This document shows, one piece after another, positions 42,866-50,978 of a DNA stretch of 53,975 bases. The position numbers were made by a program, and so were the translations under genes. Each line of letters starts with the position of its first letter. The stretch's first letter is position 1. The notes below the pieces were generated by a model. That model was not told the DNA's origin and searched no databases. It was given only the letters and a program-made list of their open reading frames with translations. Origin of the DNA: DASSFZ01 sp035283185 (GTDB lineage: Bacteria; Chloroflexota; Anaerolineae; Fen-1058); NCBI GenBank assembly GCA_035283185.1, contig DATEUJ010000005.1, forward strand, positions 1 to 53,975. Direction: 5' to 3'.

Positions 42866-42869
42866 ATGG

Positions 42870-42961
42870 CAATACAGTTTAGTTAACGGCTCTCCGACCG
42901 CGTCCTCGCGGTCGGACACGCCCGCGGGGACGCGGGCTTGGAGCTTATCTAAACAGTATTG
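42870..42961. mobile_element. 92-bp MITE-like element, copy 2, with 10-bp target duplication
   Basis: The element runs from CAATACAGTTTAG to CTAAACAGTATTG, an inverted repeat with one mismatch in 13. It is flanked by perfect direct repeats GGGTAAATGG (42860-42869 and 42962-42971). The interior has two strong hairpins with TCCT and GGGA loops. Removing the element and one decamer restores TAA directly followed by ATG. It has no coding capacity, so it would be mobilised in trans. Confidence 0.88.
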
Positions 42962-42967
42962 GGGTAA

Positions 42968-44440
42968 ATGGAGCTCTCCGATCTCGAACGCGAGCGCCTG
43001 AGCAAAGTGGAGCGGCTACGCGCGCGCGGCGTCGAGCCTTACCCGCCGCGCGTCGAGCGCACGCACACGACCGCCGAAGCCATCGCCGCCTACGAAGCCG
43101 CCGAGCCGAGCCAGGCGAGCATCGCGGCGACGGTGACCGGCCGCGTCGTCCTGTTTCGCGCCATGGGCAAGGCGTCCTTCGCGCACCTCGAGGACGGCGC
43201 CGGCCGCCTGCAGCTCTACTTCCGAAGGGACGCGGTCGGCGACGAAGCCTACCAGATGCTTCAGAAGGATATCGATCTGGGTGACTTCATTGAGGCCGCC
43301 GGCGCGATGTTCCGCACCAAGACGGGTGAAGTCTCCCTGCGCGTCGCGTCCTTTCGTCTCATTGCCAAGGCCATCACCCCGCCGCCGGAGAAGTGGCATG
43401 GCCTCAAGGATGTGGAGACGCGCTATCGCCAGCGTTATGCCGACTTGTTGTCGAATCCCGAAGCGCGCGAGGTGTTCCGCACGCGCGCCCGAATCATTTC
43501 CGCACTGCGGCGCTTCCTCGACGACCACGGCTTCCTCGAAGTCGAGACGCCGATCCTGCAGCCGCTTTACGGCGGCGCCGCCGCGCGCCCCTTTGTCACG
43601 CATCACAACCAACTGCATCAGGACCTGTATCTGCGCATCTCTTTCGAGCTTTACCTCAAGCGCCTCCTGGTCGGCATGGTCGACCGCGTGTACGAGATCG
43701 GCCGCGACTTCCGCAACGAGGGCGTGTCGTTCAAGAACAATCCCGAGTTCACGCAGATCGAATTCTATGCCGCCTACCTCGACTACCGCGACGTGATGGA
43801 GCTGACCGAAGAGATGATCACCTATGCGGCGCGCGAGGTGCTGGGGACGACGCACGTAGAATGGGGCGGACACGCGATCGAGCTGGCCCCGCCGTGGCCA
43901 CGCATCTCGATGCGTGAGGCCATCCTCCGGCATACCGGCATCGACTACATGCAGCATCTGGATGCCGATGCGCTGCGTTCCGCAATCCGCGCCATCGGCG
44001 GCCACGCTCCCGACGGTGTCGCGTGGGGCAAGCTCATCGACGGGTTGATGGGCGACCTCGTCGAGCCGAAGCTGATCCAACCGACCATCCTGTACGACTA
44101 TCCGCGCGACATCTCGCCGCTCGCCAAGCGCAAGCCGGGCGACGACGTGCACGTCGAGCGCTTCGAGTTCTTCATCGGCGGCATAGAGATGGGCAACGCC
44201 TTCACCGAGTTGAACGATCCTGTCGATCAGGAACAGCGCTTCCTCGACACGCAGCAGCTGTACAGTGCGGAAGACGAAGAATCGCACCCGCTGGACGAAG
44301 ACTACCTGCGCGCCATGCGTTACGGCATGCCCCCCAACGGCGGATTCGGCATGGGCGTCGACCGCCTGACGATGCTGTTCACGGGCAAAGAGTCCATTCG
44401 CGAAGTGATCCTCTTCCCCCATCTTCGCGCCCGCGAATGA
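42968..44440 (+). CDS. lysS: Lysyl-tRNA synthetase, class II
   Basis: The 490-residue enzyme charges tRNA-Lys. It has the N-terminal OB-fold (VTGRVVLFRAMGKASFAHLE) and the class II core: motif 1 around FLDDHGFLEVETPILQPLYG, motif 2 VYEIGRDFRNEGVSFKNNPEF, and motif 3 GFGMGVDRLTMLFTG. Length is normal. Its ATG lies within the target duplication of the upstream MITE-like element, so the start was preserved while its original coupling to greA was broken. Confidence 0.95.
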   Translation: MELSDLERERLSKVERLRARGVEPYPPRVERTHTTAEAIAAYEAAEPSQASIAATVTGRVVLFRAMGKASFAHLEDGAGRLQLYFRRDAVGDEAYQMLQKDIDLGDFIEAAGAMFRTKTGEVSLRVASFRLIAKAITPPPEKWHGLKDVETRYRQRYADLLSNPEAREVFRTRARIISALRRFLDDHGFLEVETPILQPLYGGAAARPFVTHHNQLHQDLYLRISFELYLKRLLVGMVDRVYEIGRDFRNEGVSFKNNPEFTQIEFYAAYLDYRDVMELTEEMITYAAREVLGTTHVEWGGHAIELAPPWPRISMREAILRHTGIDYMQHLDADALRSAIRAIGGHAPDGVAWGKLIDGLMGDLVEPKLIQPTILYDYPRDISPLAKRKPGDDVHVERFEFFIGGIEMGNAFTELNDPVDQEQRFLDTQQLYSAEDEESHPLDEDYLRAMRYGMPPNGGFGMGVDRLTMLFTGKESIREVILFPHLRARE

Positions 44441-44720
44441 CCTGAGACACGGATTTCCCACGGATTACACGGATCGGCGCAGATCGGCTGAGTGGTTACA
44501 TTCGTTTATTCGTTTCCCCATTCGTTGACAGACAGAGCGCGGTTGCGCGCCGTTGGGTTTGATGATATAAACCATCCCGATTGCCCTTATAGCAGTTTCC
44601 AGTTTGGTTTACGGCATTCCGAAGTCGAGCCTTCAGGCGGATCCGGCTAAAGCCTCGATTCCAAGTCGTAAATCCGAGTGGAAATCTCTATAATCGCGCG
44701 TTGATCGTGGAAGGTCGTTC
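44441..44720. repeat. Repeat-filled interval after lysS
   Basis: It carries ACACGGATTTCCCACGGA (44447 onward) and ATTCGTTTATTCG...CGTTGACAGAC (44500-44533), both seen near 4.1 kb. A MITE relic (44594-44662) shares CAGTTTGGTTTACGGC with copy 2 and GTCGAGCC...GGCTAAAGCCTCGATTCC with copy 1 in inverse orientation. TATAAT at 44689-44694 may serve the histidine kinase gene. Confidence 0.6.
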
Positions 44721-46943
44721 GTGCGCCGAGCATCGCCCTCCAAAGCCAAACGCCGGGCTGTGCGCAGGCCGGCGGAGCGGCTTCAGCCGTCCGTCGACCG
44801 GCGCCGCGCGCTCAAAGCCTTTGTCGAATCGCTGCGCTGGCTGCAGCCGATCGACGAAGTCGCGCGCCAGATCGTGCAGCGCATGGCCGGCGAGGCCGGC
44901 GCCTCGTGGTGCGGTCTGCTGCTGCGCGACGACGCCCGCGCCCGCCTCAGCCTGACGCGCTTCGCGGGCAGCGCCTCCGACCCCATCACCTCGATCCCGC
45001 TCGACGATACCCGCCTGGCGATCCTCGGCCGGCAGAATCGACCTTTCCGGGTTCCGAACACGGTTCTGTGGAACGACTGGCGACGACGTCGCATTGCGCT
45101 GGCGCTGCCCCTGATCGAGAACGGCCGCTGGATCGGCCTGATCCTCATCGGCGAGCGGCCCGCCGCCTGGACGCGCGCGGACCTGTCGCTGCTCAACGCG
45201 CTGCGCCACAACGCGGGGGTCGCCATCGAAAACGCGCGGCGCTACAGCGCGGCGATTCAGAGCCGAAATGACCTGGCTGCCGTCTTCGAGACGACGCTCG
45301 TCGCGTCTTCGCTGCTCGACCTGCGAGACGCGCTCGAGCAGTTGGCCGAGCACATGGTGCAAGCCCTCGTCGTCGACGGCGTCACGTTTTCCGCTTGGGA
45401 ACGCGAGCGCGACTGTTTGCTCAACTGGATCGGCTACCGGCGCAAACCCTTCGGCCCACCGGACGCCTTAGGCTCGGTCCAGCCGCTGGCCGAGCTTCCC
45501 ATCGCGCGCGACGCGCTCCTCGATCGGCGGCCGCGCATCCTCTCTTCGCTCCACATCCAATCCCATCCGCTCGAGGCGCAGTGGCTGAACGAGCATGGAA
45601 TCGCGCAGATGCTGCTGTTGCCGCTCGTCGCGCGCGATACGGTCATCGGGCTGGCCCGGCTCTATACGCTCGATCTGTCGAGGTCCTTCGAGCCTGACGA
45701 CGTGCAACTGGCGCAGACGCTTGGCGCGCAGGCGGCGCTGGCGATTGACAACGCGCGCCTGATCGAGGAGCTGCGCGACGCGGCGCGCACGCTCGAGCGC
45801 AAGGTGGCCGAGCGCACCGAGGAGCTGGAGCGCACCATCTGGCATCAACAGGTTGAAGCCTCCAAGACGCAGGCCATCATCGAATCCGTGAGCGATGGCG
45901 TGGTCGTCGTCGATTCGTCGGGCACGCTCATTTTGGTGAACACCGCTGCGGAAGGCGTCCTCGGACGTTCGCGCGAGCAAATGTTGGGGCGGCAGTTGTC
46001 CGGCCTGGCAGCCGCGCTTGGTGAGCCGGCGCTCCCCTGGGTCAGGGCGATGCAGGAGTGGTTAGGCGGCGATGGCACGCACGAAGAGCGCATCGAGTTG
46101 GGCGAGCGCACCATCAGCGTCATCCTCTCGCCCGTCAGCCTGAGCGGGGAAGCGCAGGGCCTGGTGAACGTCTTGCGCGACGTCAGCCGCGACGTGGAGA
46201 TCAATCGCGCCAAGAGCGACTTCGTGTCGACCGTCTCGCACGAGCTGCGCACGCCGATGACGGCGATGAAGGGCTACGTCGACATCATTTTGAAGGGAAT
46301 GGCCGGCCCGATCGGCGACCAGCATCGCCAGTTCTTGCAGATCGTCCGCAGCAACATCGACCGGCTCACGGTCCTGGTCAACGATCTGCTCGACCTCAGC
46401 CACATCGAGACCGGCCGCATGCGGCTGACCTTCGGGCCGGTCTCGCTGCACGATACCGTCGCCGACGTGCTGCGCACGCTACATGCGCGCGCCGACGAGA
46501 AGAAGCAGGCGCTGGAGGTGTGGGTCTCGCCGACGCTTCCGCCCGTTCGCGCCGACGGCAGCCGCCTGATGCAAGTTCTGATCAATCTGATCGGCAACGC
46601 GATCGCCTACACGCCGCCCGGCGGGCGTATCACGATCTCGGCGCGCGCCGACGATCGCTTCGCCGTCGTCGAAGTGTCCGACACCGGTGTGGGCATTGCG
46701 CCGGAGGATCAGCGGCGAGTGTTCGAGCGCTTCTTCCGCGCGGACAATGTCACCGTGCGCGAGGCGAAAGGCACGGGCCTCGGCCTGCCGATCGTCCAGT
46801 CGCTGGTCGAGATGCACGGCGGGCGCATCTGGGTGCACAGCGAAGGCGTGCCCGGTAAGGGCAGCACGTTCTCGTTCACACTGCCGCTGTGGGAAACGGA
46901 TGAGCCAATGCCGAAACCGCTGATCGCCGCTGAGACCCAGTAG
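44721..46943 (+). CDS. Cytoplasmic sensor histidine kinase, GAF-GAF-PAS-HisKA-HATPase
   Basis: The 740-residue kinase has two GAF-type sensor domains (about 30-185 and 195-350), a coiled-coil linker, a PAS domain (IIESVSDGVVVVDSSGTLIL), a HisKA domain with phospho-acceptor in SHELRTPMTAMKGYVDII, and an HATPase with NLIGNAIAYTP, DTGVGIAPEDQ, FERFFR and GTGLGLPIV. No membrane helix or response regulator is adjacent, so it probably senses a soluble ligand and acts on a partner elsewhere. GTG 44721 follows GAAGG at six bases. Confidence 0.88.
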   Translation: MRRASPSKAKRRAVRRPAERLQPSVDRRRALKAFVESLRWLQPIDEVARQIVQRMAGEAGASWCGLLLRDDARARLSLTRFAGSASDPITSIPLDDTRLAILGRQNRPFRVPNTVLWNDWRRRRIALALPLIENGRWIGLILIGERPAAWTRADLSLLNALRHNAGVAIENARRYSAAIQSRNDLAAVFETTLVASSLLDLRDALEQLAEHMVQALVVDGVTFSAWERERDCLLNWIGYRRKPFGPPDALGSVQPLAELPIARDALLDRRPRILSSLHIQSHPLEAQWLNEHGIAQMLLLPLVARDTVIGLARLYTLDLSRSFEPDDVQLAQTLGAQAALAIDNARLIEELRDAARTLERKVAERTEELERTIWHQQVEASKTQAIIESVSDGVVVVDSSGTLILVNTAAEGVLGRSREQMLGRQLSGLAAALGEPALPWVRAMQEWLGGDGTHEERIELGERTISVILSPVSLSGEAQGLVNVLRDVSRDVEINRAKSDFVSTVSHELRTPMTAMKGYVDIILKGMAGPIGDQHRQFLQIVRSNIDRLTVLVNDLLDLSHIETGRMRLTFGPVSLHDTVADVLRTLHARADEKKQALEVWVSPTLPPVRADGSRLMQVLINLIGNAIAYTPPGGRITISARADDRFAVVEVSDTGVGIAPEDQRRVFERFFRADNVTVREAKGTGLGLPIVQSLVEMHGGRIWVHSEGVPGKGSTFSFTLPLWETDEPMPKPLIAAETQ

Positions 46944-46984
46944 ATCACGACTTCGTAGTGACGACTAAAGTCGTCTCGGCTCAA

Positions 46985-47008
46985 GGCGGATGATCAATCC
47001 GCCGTTTT
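46985..47008 (+). terminator. Terminator after the histidine kinase gene
   Basis: GGCGGAT and ATCCGCC form a 7-bp stem with a five-base loop, followed by GTTTTA. The T-tract is short, so efficiency is uncertain. Confidence 0.5.
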
Positions 47009-47057
47009 AGTCGGATGGATCGCGCGAAGCGGAGCGGGAGCAAAACCGCTGAGACCG

Positions 47058-47081
47058 TGTGCACGCAAAAGATGTCGGGCC
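47058..47081. repeat. GTGTGCACGCA-family repeat ahead of the T-box promoter
   Basis: TGTGCACGCAAAAGATGTCG closely matches 12940-12963. It ends 11 bp before the -35 of the T-box transcript. Confidence 0.6.
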
Positions 47082-47091
47082 GGACGTAGGG

Positions 47092-47120
47092 TTGACACCA
47101 CGCCCGTCCCCACGTATAAT
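47092..47120 (+). promoter_or_regulatory. Consensus promoter of the T-box operon
   Basis: TTGACA (47092-47097) and TATAAT (47115-47120) with exactly 17 bp between them form a perfect housekeeping promoter. Start of transcription is expected near 47127. Confidence 0.88.
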
Positions 47121-47126
47121 CGCAGC

Positions 47127-47354
47127 ATCGACGTCGACGGAGACGAGTACGTCCCGCCGGGTTTTCAGAGAGTCGCTGCGCCCCTCCGGGGCAGGCTGCG
47201 AGGCGATAACCCGCTCGATTGAAATCCACCTCCCGAGTCGAACGGTTCGCCCCCGTTAGCCGGCGGCAAGGAGGTCGCCTTCGTGAGGAGGCGACGAAGC
47301 CAGGTGGCACCACGAGCGTCCCTCGTCCTGAGCCAGGATGAGGGATATTTGTTT
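47127..47354 (+). promoter_or_regulatory. T-box riboswitch leader, probably serine-specific
   Basis: The leader has the T-box motif AGGTGGCACCACGAGC (47302-47316), a stem I region with CAGAGAGTCGCTGCG, a stem III (GTCGCCT/AGGCGAC) and an overlapping terminator. In the specifier loop TTGAAATCCAC, the codon TCC (Ser) followed by A fits the usual spacing. The T-box TGGC would pair with a tRNA ending GCCA, that is discriminator G, as in tRNA-Ser. Both signals agree with serS downstream. Uncharged tRNA-Ser(GGA) would stabilise the antiterminator. Confidence 0.85.
47319..47354 (+). terminator. T-box conditional terminator
   Basis: CCCTC-G-TCCTG pairs with CAGGA-T-GAGGG around a short loop and is followed by ATATTTGTTT. 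It overlaps the sequence needed for the antiterminator. Confidence 0.75.
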
Positions 47355-47358
47355 GGAG

Positions 47359-47450
47359 GTAACTGCTCCGCCCGCGTCATTGCGAGCGCTTTTTGCGAAG
47401 CAATCCCCTGCACGGACAGCCATGCGCGCTAAGGGCGGCTGAGCAGTTAC
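47359..47450. mobile_element. 92-bp MITE-like element in the T-box leader, 8-bp duplication
   Basis: Ends GTAACTGCTC and GAGCAGTTAC form a perfect 10-bp inverted repeat. Direct repeats GTTTGGAG (47351-47358, 47451-47458) flank it. The target was the Shine-Dalgarno sequence next to the terminator U-run, so the ribosome site was duplicated. The interior shares GTCATTGCGA and GCGAAGCAATC with the longer element at 48384, of which it looks like a deletion form. Confidence 0.85.
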
Positions 47451-47463
47451 GTTTGGAGGTCCT

Positions 47464-48366
47464 ATGTTTGAAGGTATCTATCCGCCGATCCCGACGCCGT
47501 TCGACGACGACGGGGCGCTGGCGCTCGATCGCCTGGCCGTCAATATCGAAAAGTGGAACGCCGCCTTGTCCGGATCGAGCGGGCTGGCAGGCTACGTCAC
47601 GAGCGGCTCGAACGGCGAAGCGCCGCACCTCAGCCTCGACGAGGCCGCGCGCCTAGTCGAGGCTACACGCCGGGCAGCCTTGCCGTCCATGACGGTGATC
47701 GCGGGCGCAGGCCAGCTCAGCACGTGGGCGACCGTCGAGGCAGCGCGGCGCCTGGCGGATGCGGGCGCGGATGCCGCGCTCGTCGTGACGCCGTTCTACT
47801 ACAAGAACGCGACGACGGCCGACGCGCTCAGGCGACACTTCTTCGCCGTCGCCGACGCGTCGCCTGTGCCCGTGCTCGTCTACAACGTTCCGGCGAACAC
47901 GGGGTTCAACATCCCGGCGCCGGTCGTGCCGGAGCTGGCCGCCCACGACAACATCGTGGGCATCAAAGACAGCGCGGGCGACATCAGCCAGTTGGCGGAG
48001 ATGGTTCGGCTCACGCGGGACATGAACTTCGAAGTGCTGACGGGCAACTACGGGGCGCTGCTTCCGGCGATGACCTTTGGCGTGCGCGGGGCGATTCTGG
48101 CGATCGCCAATGTCGCGCCCGCCGAAGTGGTGACCCTGTTCGAGGCGGCGCGCGCCGGCCGCTGGGCGGAGGCCGGCGAGATGCATCTGCGCCTGCTGCC
48201 CATCGCCCGCGCCGTGACGAGCCAGCACGGTGTGCCGGGACTCAAGGCGGCGCTGGACGCGCTAGGATTTTTCGGCGGCATGCCGCGCGAGCCGCTGCTT
48301 CCCGTATCGACGGCCACTCGGGAAGCCATCGAGGGCCTTCTGCGCGAAGCTCGCCTGCTGCCCTAG
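47464..48366 (+). CDS. DHDPS/HOGA-family aldolase
   Basis: The 300-residue protein is a class I (Schiff-base) aldolase of the DapA/NanA/HOGA family. It has the pyruvate-binding GSNGEAPHLS (usually GTTGE), the catalytic Tyr in LVYNVPANTG and the Schiff-base Lys in VGIKDSAGD. The GSNGE form favours 4-hydroxy-2-oxoglutarate aldolase-like or other keto-acid aldolases over true DapA. GGAGG precedes ATG 47464. It is the first gene after the T-box leader, with serS next. Confidence 0.85.
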   Translation: MFEGIYPPIPTPFDDDGALALDRLAVNIEKWNAALSGSSGLAGYVTSGSNGEAPHLSLDEAARLVEATRRAALPSMTVIAGAGQLSTWATVEAARRLADAGADAALVVTPFYYKNATTADALRRHFFAVADASPVPVLVYNVPANTGFNIPAPVVPELAAHDNIVGIKDSAGDISQLAEMVRLTRDMNFEVLTGNYGALLPAMTFGVRGAILAIANVAPAEVVTLFEAARAGRWAEAGEMHLRLLPIARAVTSQHGVPGLKAALDALGFFGGMPREPLLPVSTATREAIEGLLREARLLP

Positions 48367-48383
48367 CCGAATAACGCGTCACG

Positions 48384-48542
48384 GTACCTACTCAGCCGTC
48401 ATTGCGACCCCGCTGAGAAGCGCGGGGCAGGTGAGCGCCTTTTGCGACGAAGCAATCTCCTGCACGAATAGCAATGCTCGCTGATGGGCACGGAGATTGC
48501 TTCGCAAAAAAACGCTCGCAATGACGCGGGCTGAGTAGTTAC
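48384..48542. mobile_element. 159-bp MITE-like element between the aldolase and serS
   Basis: Ends GTACCTACTCAGCC and GGGCTGAGTAGTTAC are inverted repeats with one mismatch. The interior has GTCATTGCGA and TCGCAATGAC, plus AGCAATCTCC and GGAGATTGCT, giving a long palindrome of a type widespread in bacteria. Flanks GCGTCACG and GCAACACG agree at 6 of 8 bases, a possible old duplication. Confidence 0.72.
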
Positions 48543-48570
48543 GCAACACGCAACACGCAACACGCAACAC
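48543..48570. repeat. Four tandem GCAACAC heptamers
   Basis: Four perfect copies of GCAACAC lie directly after the element and 32 bp before the serS start. They may have arisen from one flank of the insertion. Confidence 0.8.
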
Positions 48571-48601
48571 GCATCATGCCAACGTAGTTCAGGAGGATCC
48601 C

Positions 48602-49909
48602 ATGCTAGACCTAGCCACCATTCGCGAGCACCCCGACCAGGTCAAAGCGGCGATGGTCATTCTGGGCGCACCAGACGCCCCGATCGATCGCATTCTGGCG
48701 CTCGACGTGCGGCGGCGCGCGCTCCTGACCGAAGTGGAGTCGTTGAAGGCCGAGCGGAATCGCGTGTCGAAAGAAATCGGCAAGATGAAAGAGCATCCTG
48801 AGCGGAGCGCAGCGCAGTCGAAGGACGCCGAGCGCGAGACACACAAAGAGCGGATGCGCCAGGTGGGCGACCAGATTGCTGCGCTCGACAAGCAGGTCGG
48901 CGAGGTCGAGCGGGAGCTGAACGACCTGATGCTGACCGTTCCGAACCTGCCGGACCCGAGCGTCCCGCCAGGAAGGGACGAGAGCGAAAACCGCGTGTCG
49001 AAAGTGGAGGGCGAGCCGAAGCAGGCGAAGGACTTCGGCTTCGACCCGCTGCCGCATTGGGATCTCGGCGTGCGGCTGGGCATCATCGACTTCGAGCGCG
49101 GCGTGAAGATCAGCGGCTCGCGCTTCTATCTGTTGACGGGCGCGGGCGCGCGCCTGCAGCGAGCGCTGATTGCATGGATGATCGACGTGCACGTCGGGCA
49201 GGGCTACACGGAAGTATATCCGCCGTATCTGGTCAAGACGGAGTGCCTGATCGGCACCGGGCAGCTTCCCAAATTCGCCGAAAACCAGTTCCGCGACGAG
49301 ACGGACGACCTGTGGATGATCCCGACCGCCGAAGTGCCCGTCACGAATATGTATCGCGACGAAATCCTCGACGGCGAGCGACTGCCGATCTACCACGTCG
49401 CCTACACGGCCTGCTTCCGCCGCGAGCCGATGTCGGCCGGGCGAGACACGCGCGGCATCAAGCGCGGCCATCAGTTCGACAAAGTCGAGATGGTCAAGTT
49501 CTGCACGCCCGAGACCAGCAGCGACGAGTTCGACAGGTTGCTCGAGGACGCCGAGGAGACGTGCCGGCTCCTCAAGATTCCGCATCGCGTGGTGCAAATG
49601 GTCACCGGCGATCTGTCATTTGCGGCGGCGAGGAAATGCGACGTCGAGATGTGGGCGCCGGGCTGCGGCGAGTGGCTCGAGGTCTCGTCGGTCAGCAACT
49701 TCAAGGACTTCCAGGCGCGCCGCGCGAACATCAAATTCCGCCGGGCGAAGGGCGCCAAACCGGAATTCGTCCACACACTGAACGGATCGGGTTTAGGGCT
49801 GCCGCGCACGCTGATCGCCGTGATGGAGAACTATCAGCAAAAGGATGGCAGCATCGTCGTGCCCGACGTGCTGCGCCCCTATATGGGTGGGCTGGAGGTC
49901 ATCCGCTAG
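48602..49909 (+). CDS. serS: Seryl-tRNA synthetase
   Basis: The 435-residue enzyme charges tRNA-Ser. It has the N-terminal coiled-coil arm that grips the tRNA variable arm (about 30-115) and the class II core with motif 2 FRREPMSAGRDTRGIKRGHQF and motif 3 NGSGLGLPRTLIAVMENYQ. AGGAGG precedes ATG 48602. Residues 64-76 (EHPERSAAQSKDA) in the first arm helix are encoded by a 38-bp dispersed repeat, an in-frame addition relative to ordinary SerRS. Expression is probably under the upstream serine T-box. Confidence 0.95.
   Translation: MLDLATIREHPDQVKAAMVILGAPDAPIDRILALDVRRRALLTEVESLKAERNRVSKEIGKMKEHPERSAAQSKDAERETHKERMRQVGDQIAALDKQVGEVERELNDLMLTVPNLPDPSVPPGRDESENRVSKVEGEPKQAKDFGFDPLPHWDLGVRLGIIDFERGVKISGSRFYLLTGAGARLQRALIAWMIDVHVGQGYTEVYPPYLVKTECLIGTGQLPKFAENQFRDETDDLWMIPTAEVPVTNMYRDEILDGERLPIYHVAYTACFRREPMSAGRDTRGIKRGHQFDKVEMVKFCTPETSSDEFDRLLEDAEETCRLLKIPHRVVQMVTGDLSFAAARKCDVEMWAPGCGEWLEVSSVSNFKDFQARRANIKFRRAKGAKPEFVHTLNGSGLGLPRTLIAVMENYQQKDGSIVVPDVLRPYMGGLEVIR
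48793..48830. repeat. 38-bp dispersed repeat inside serS
   Basis: The sequence from GCATCCTGAGCGGAGCGC to GTCGAAGGACGCCG is 37/38 identical to 49976-50013. Similar GAGCGAAGTCGAAGG units occur intergenically (30888-30905). Here it is read in frame within the coiled-coil arm. Confidence 0.85.
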
Positions 49910-49960
49910 TGGGCGACCGCAAGGGTCGCCCCTACGTCTGCGCCTCGGAAGCCGGCGACG

Positions 49961-50902
49961 TCAGCGCGTCGGCGGGCATCCTGAGCGGAGCGCAGCGTAG
50001 TCGAAGGACGCCGGCCTTGGCTTCCGATTGACCATCGCCGCGCCGCCGGTAATCAACACTATGCCCGCCATCAGCGTCCAGTAGATGGGTTCGGCGTTGA
50101 ACACCGTGCCGAGGATCACGGCGACGAAAGGCGATAAGTAGGTCACGAGAGTCGTCCGCGTCGCGCCGACGCTCTGGATCAATCCGAAATAGAGGATGTA
50201 CGCGACACCTGATCCGAGCACTCCCAGCCAGGCTACGGCGAACCACGCCTGCGGGCTGACCTGGCTGAGGTCTGCGTGCTCGAAGAGGAGCGCCGTCGGA
50301 ACCAGGAATACGACGCTCCAGGTCATCTGCATCGCGCCGATGACGATGGGGGTGACGCCCGACAGAACACGCCGCGAGAAGATCGCGGCGACGGCATAGG
50401 AGAGCGATGCCGCGATGACAGCCAGCGCGCCCAGCGTCGCTCGATCGCCGCTGGGTCCTTCCAGCCGCGGCGACATTAGCACCAACACGCCGGCGAACCC
50501 CAGGAGTATCCCGGCCACGGCCCAGACGGTGAAGCGCTCGTCGCGCAAGACGAAATGCGCCAGGACGACCGTGAAAATGGGCACAGTGGCGACCAGAATG
50601 GCCGCCAGGCCGGAACTGACCTGATGCGCGCCCGGCGTTTCCGCCCAGGTGATGAGCGTGAACGGAATGATGTTGTTGGTCAGCCCCATGAAGGCGAGCG
50701 CAGCCAGTATCCGTCGCGAGCGCGGCAGCGGCGCTCTGCGAAGCCGCAAGATCGACTGCAGAGCCACCGCGCCGATCGCCAGGCGAATGGTCACCAGCGT
50801 GATCGGCGGCAGCGATTGTCCGCCGATCGCAATCAGCAGATAGGACGATCCCCAGATGCCGCTCAGGACGAACAGCGCGAGTGTATCTTTGCGGCCAGGC
50901 AT
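49961..50902 (-). CDS. EamA/DMT-family transporter
   Basis: The 313-residue protein has ten membrane helices in two EamA halves (IWGSSYLLIAIGGQSLPP at the first, LGALAVIAASLSYAVAAIF at the second), the layout of RhaT/YdcZ-like drug/metabolite exporters. Substrate is unknown. The last 16 residues (ASFDYAALRSGCPPTR) come from the 38-bp repeat also found in serS, so the original C-terminus was replaced or extended. It converges with serS. Confidence 0.85.
   Translation of the reverse strand: MPGRKDTLALFVLSGIWGSSYLLIAIGGQSLPPITLVTIRLAIGAVALQSILRLRRAPLPRSRRILAALAFMGLTNNIIPFTLITWAETPGAHQVSSGLAAILVATVPIFTVVLAHFVLRDERFTVWAVAGILLGFAGVLVLMSPRLEGPSGDRATLGALAVIAASLSYAVAAIFSRRVLSGVTPIVIGAMQMTWSVVFLVPTALLFEHADLSQVSPQAWFAVAWLGVLGSGVAYILYFGLIQSVGATRTTLVTYLSPFVAVILGTVFNAEPIYWTLMAGIVLITGGAAMVNRKPRPASFDYAALRSGCPPTR
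49976..50013. repeat. 38-bp dispersed repeat in the 3' end of the EamA gene
   Basis: One base differs from the serS copy 1.18 kb away. It is translated from the opposite strand here. Confidence 0.85.
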
Positions 50903-50978
50903 TTTACGAACCTGTAACGGGTTAGCAACCCATGCACACGCCTGCCCGTGCTACCCTGAAGTGGGGCCGCACGGAGAC

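Noticed and set aside
43016..44461. A 481-residue antisense frame over lysS
   Set aside because: It mirrors the codon bias of lysS and has no recognisable motif or ribosome site.
47230..47260. A possible tRNA-like GTCGAACGGTTCG stretch
   Set aside because: No acceptor or anticodon stem can be paired around it, and it is part of the T-box leader.
47464..48366. Naming the aldolase dapA
   Set aside because: The GSNGE motif differs from the GTTGE usual in DapA and no lysine-pathway gene is nearby, so only the family is given.
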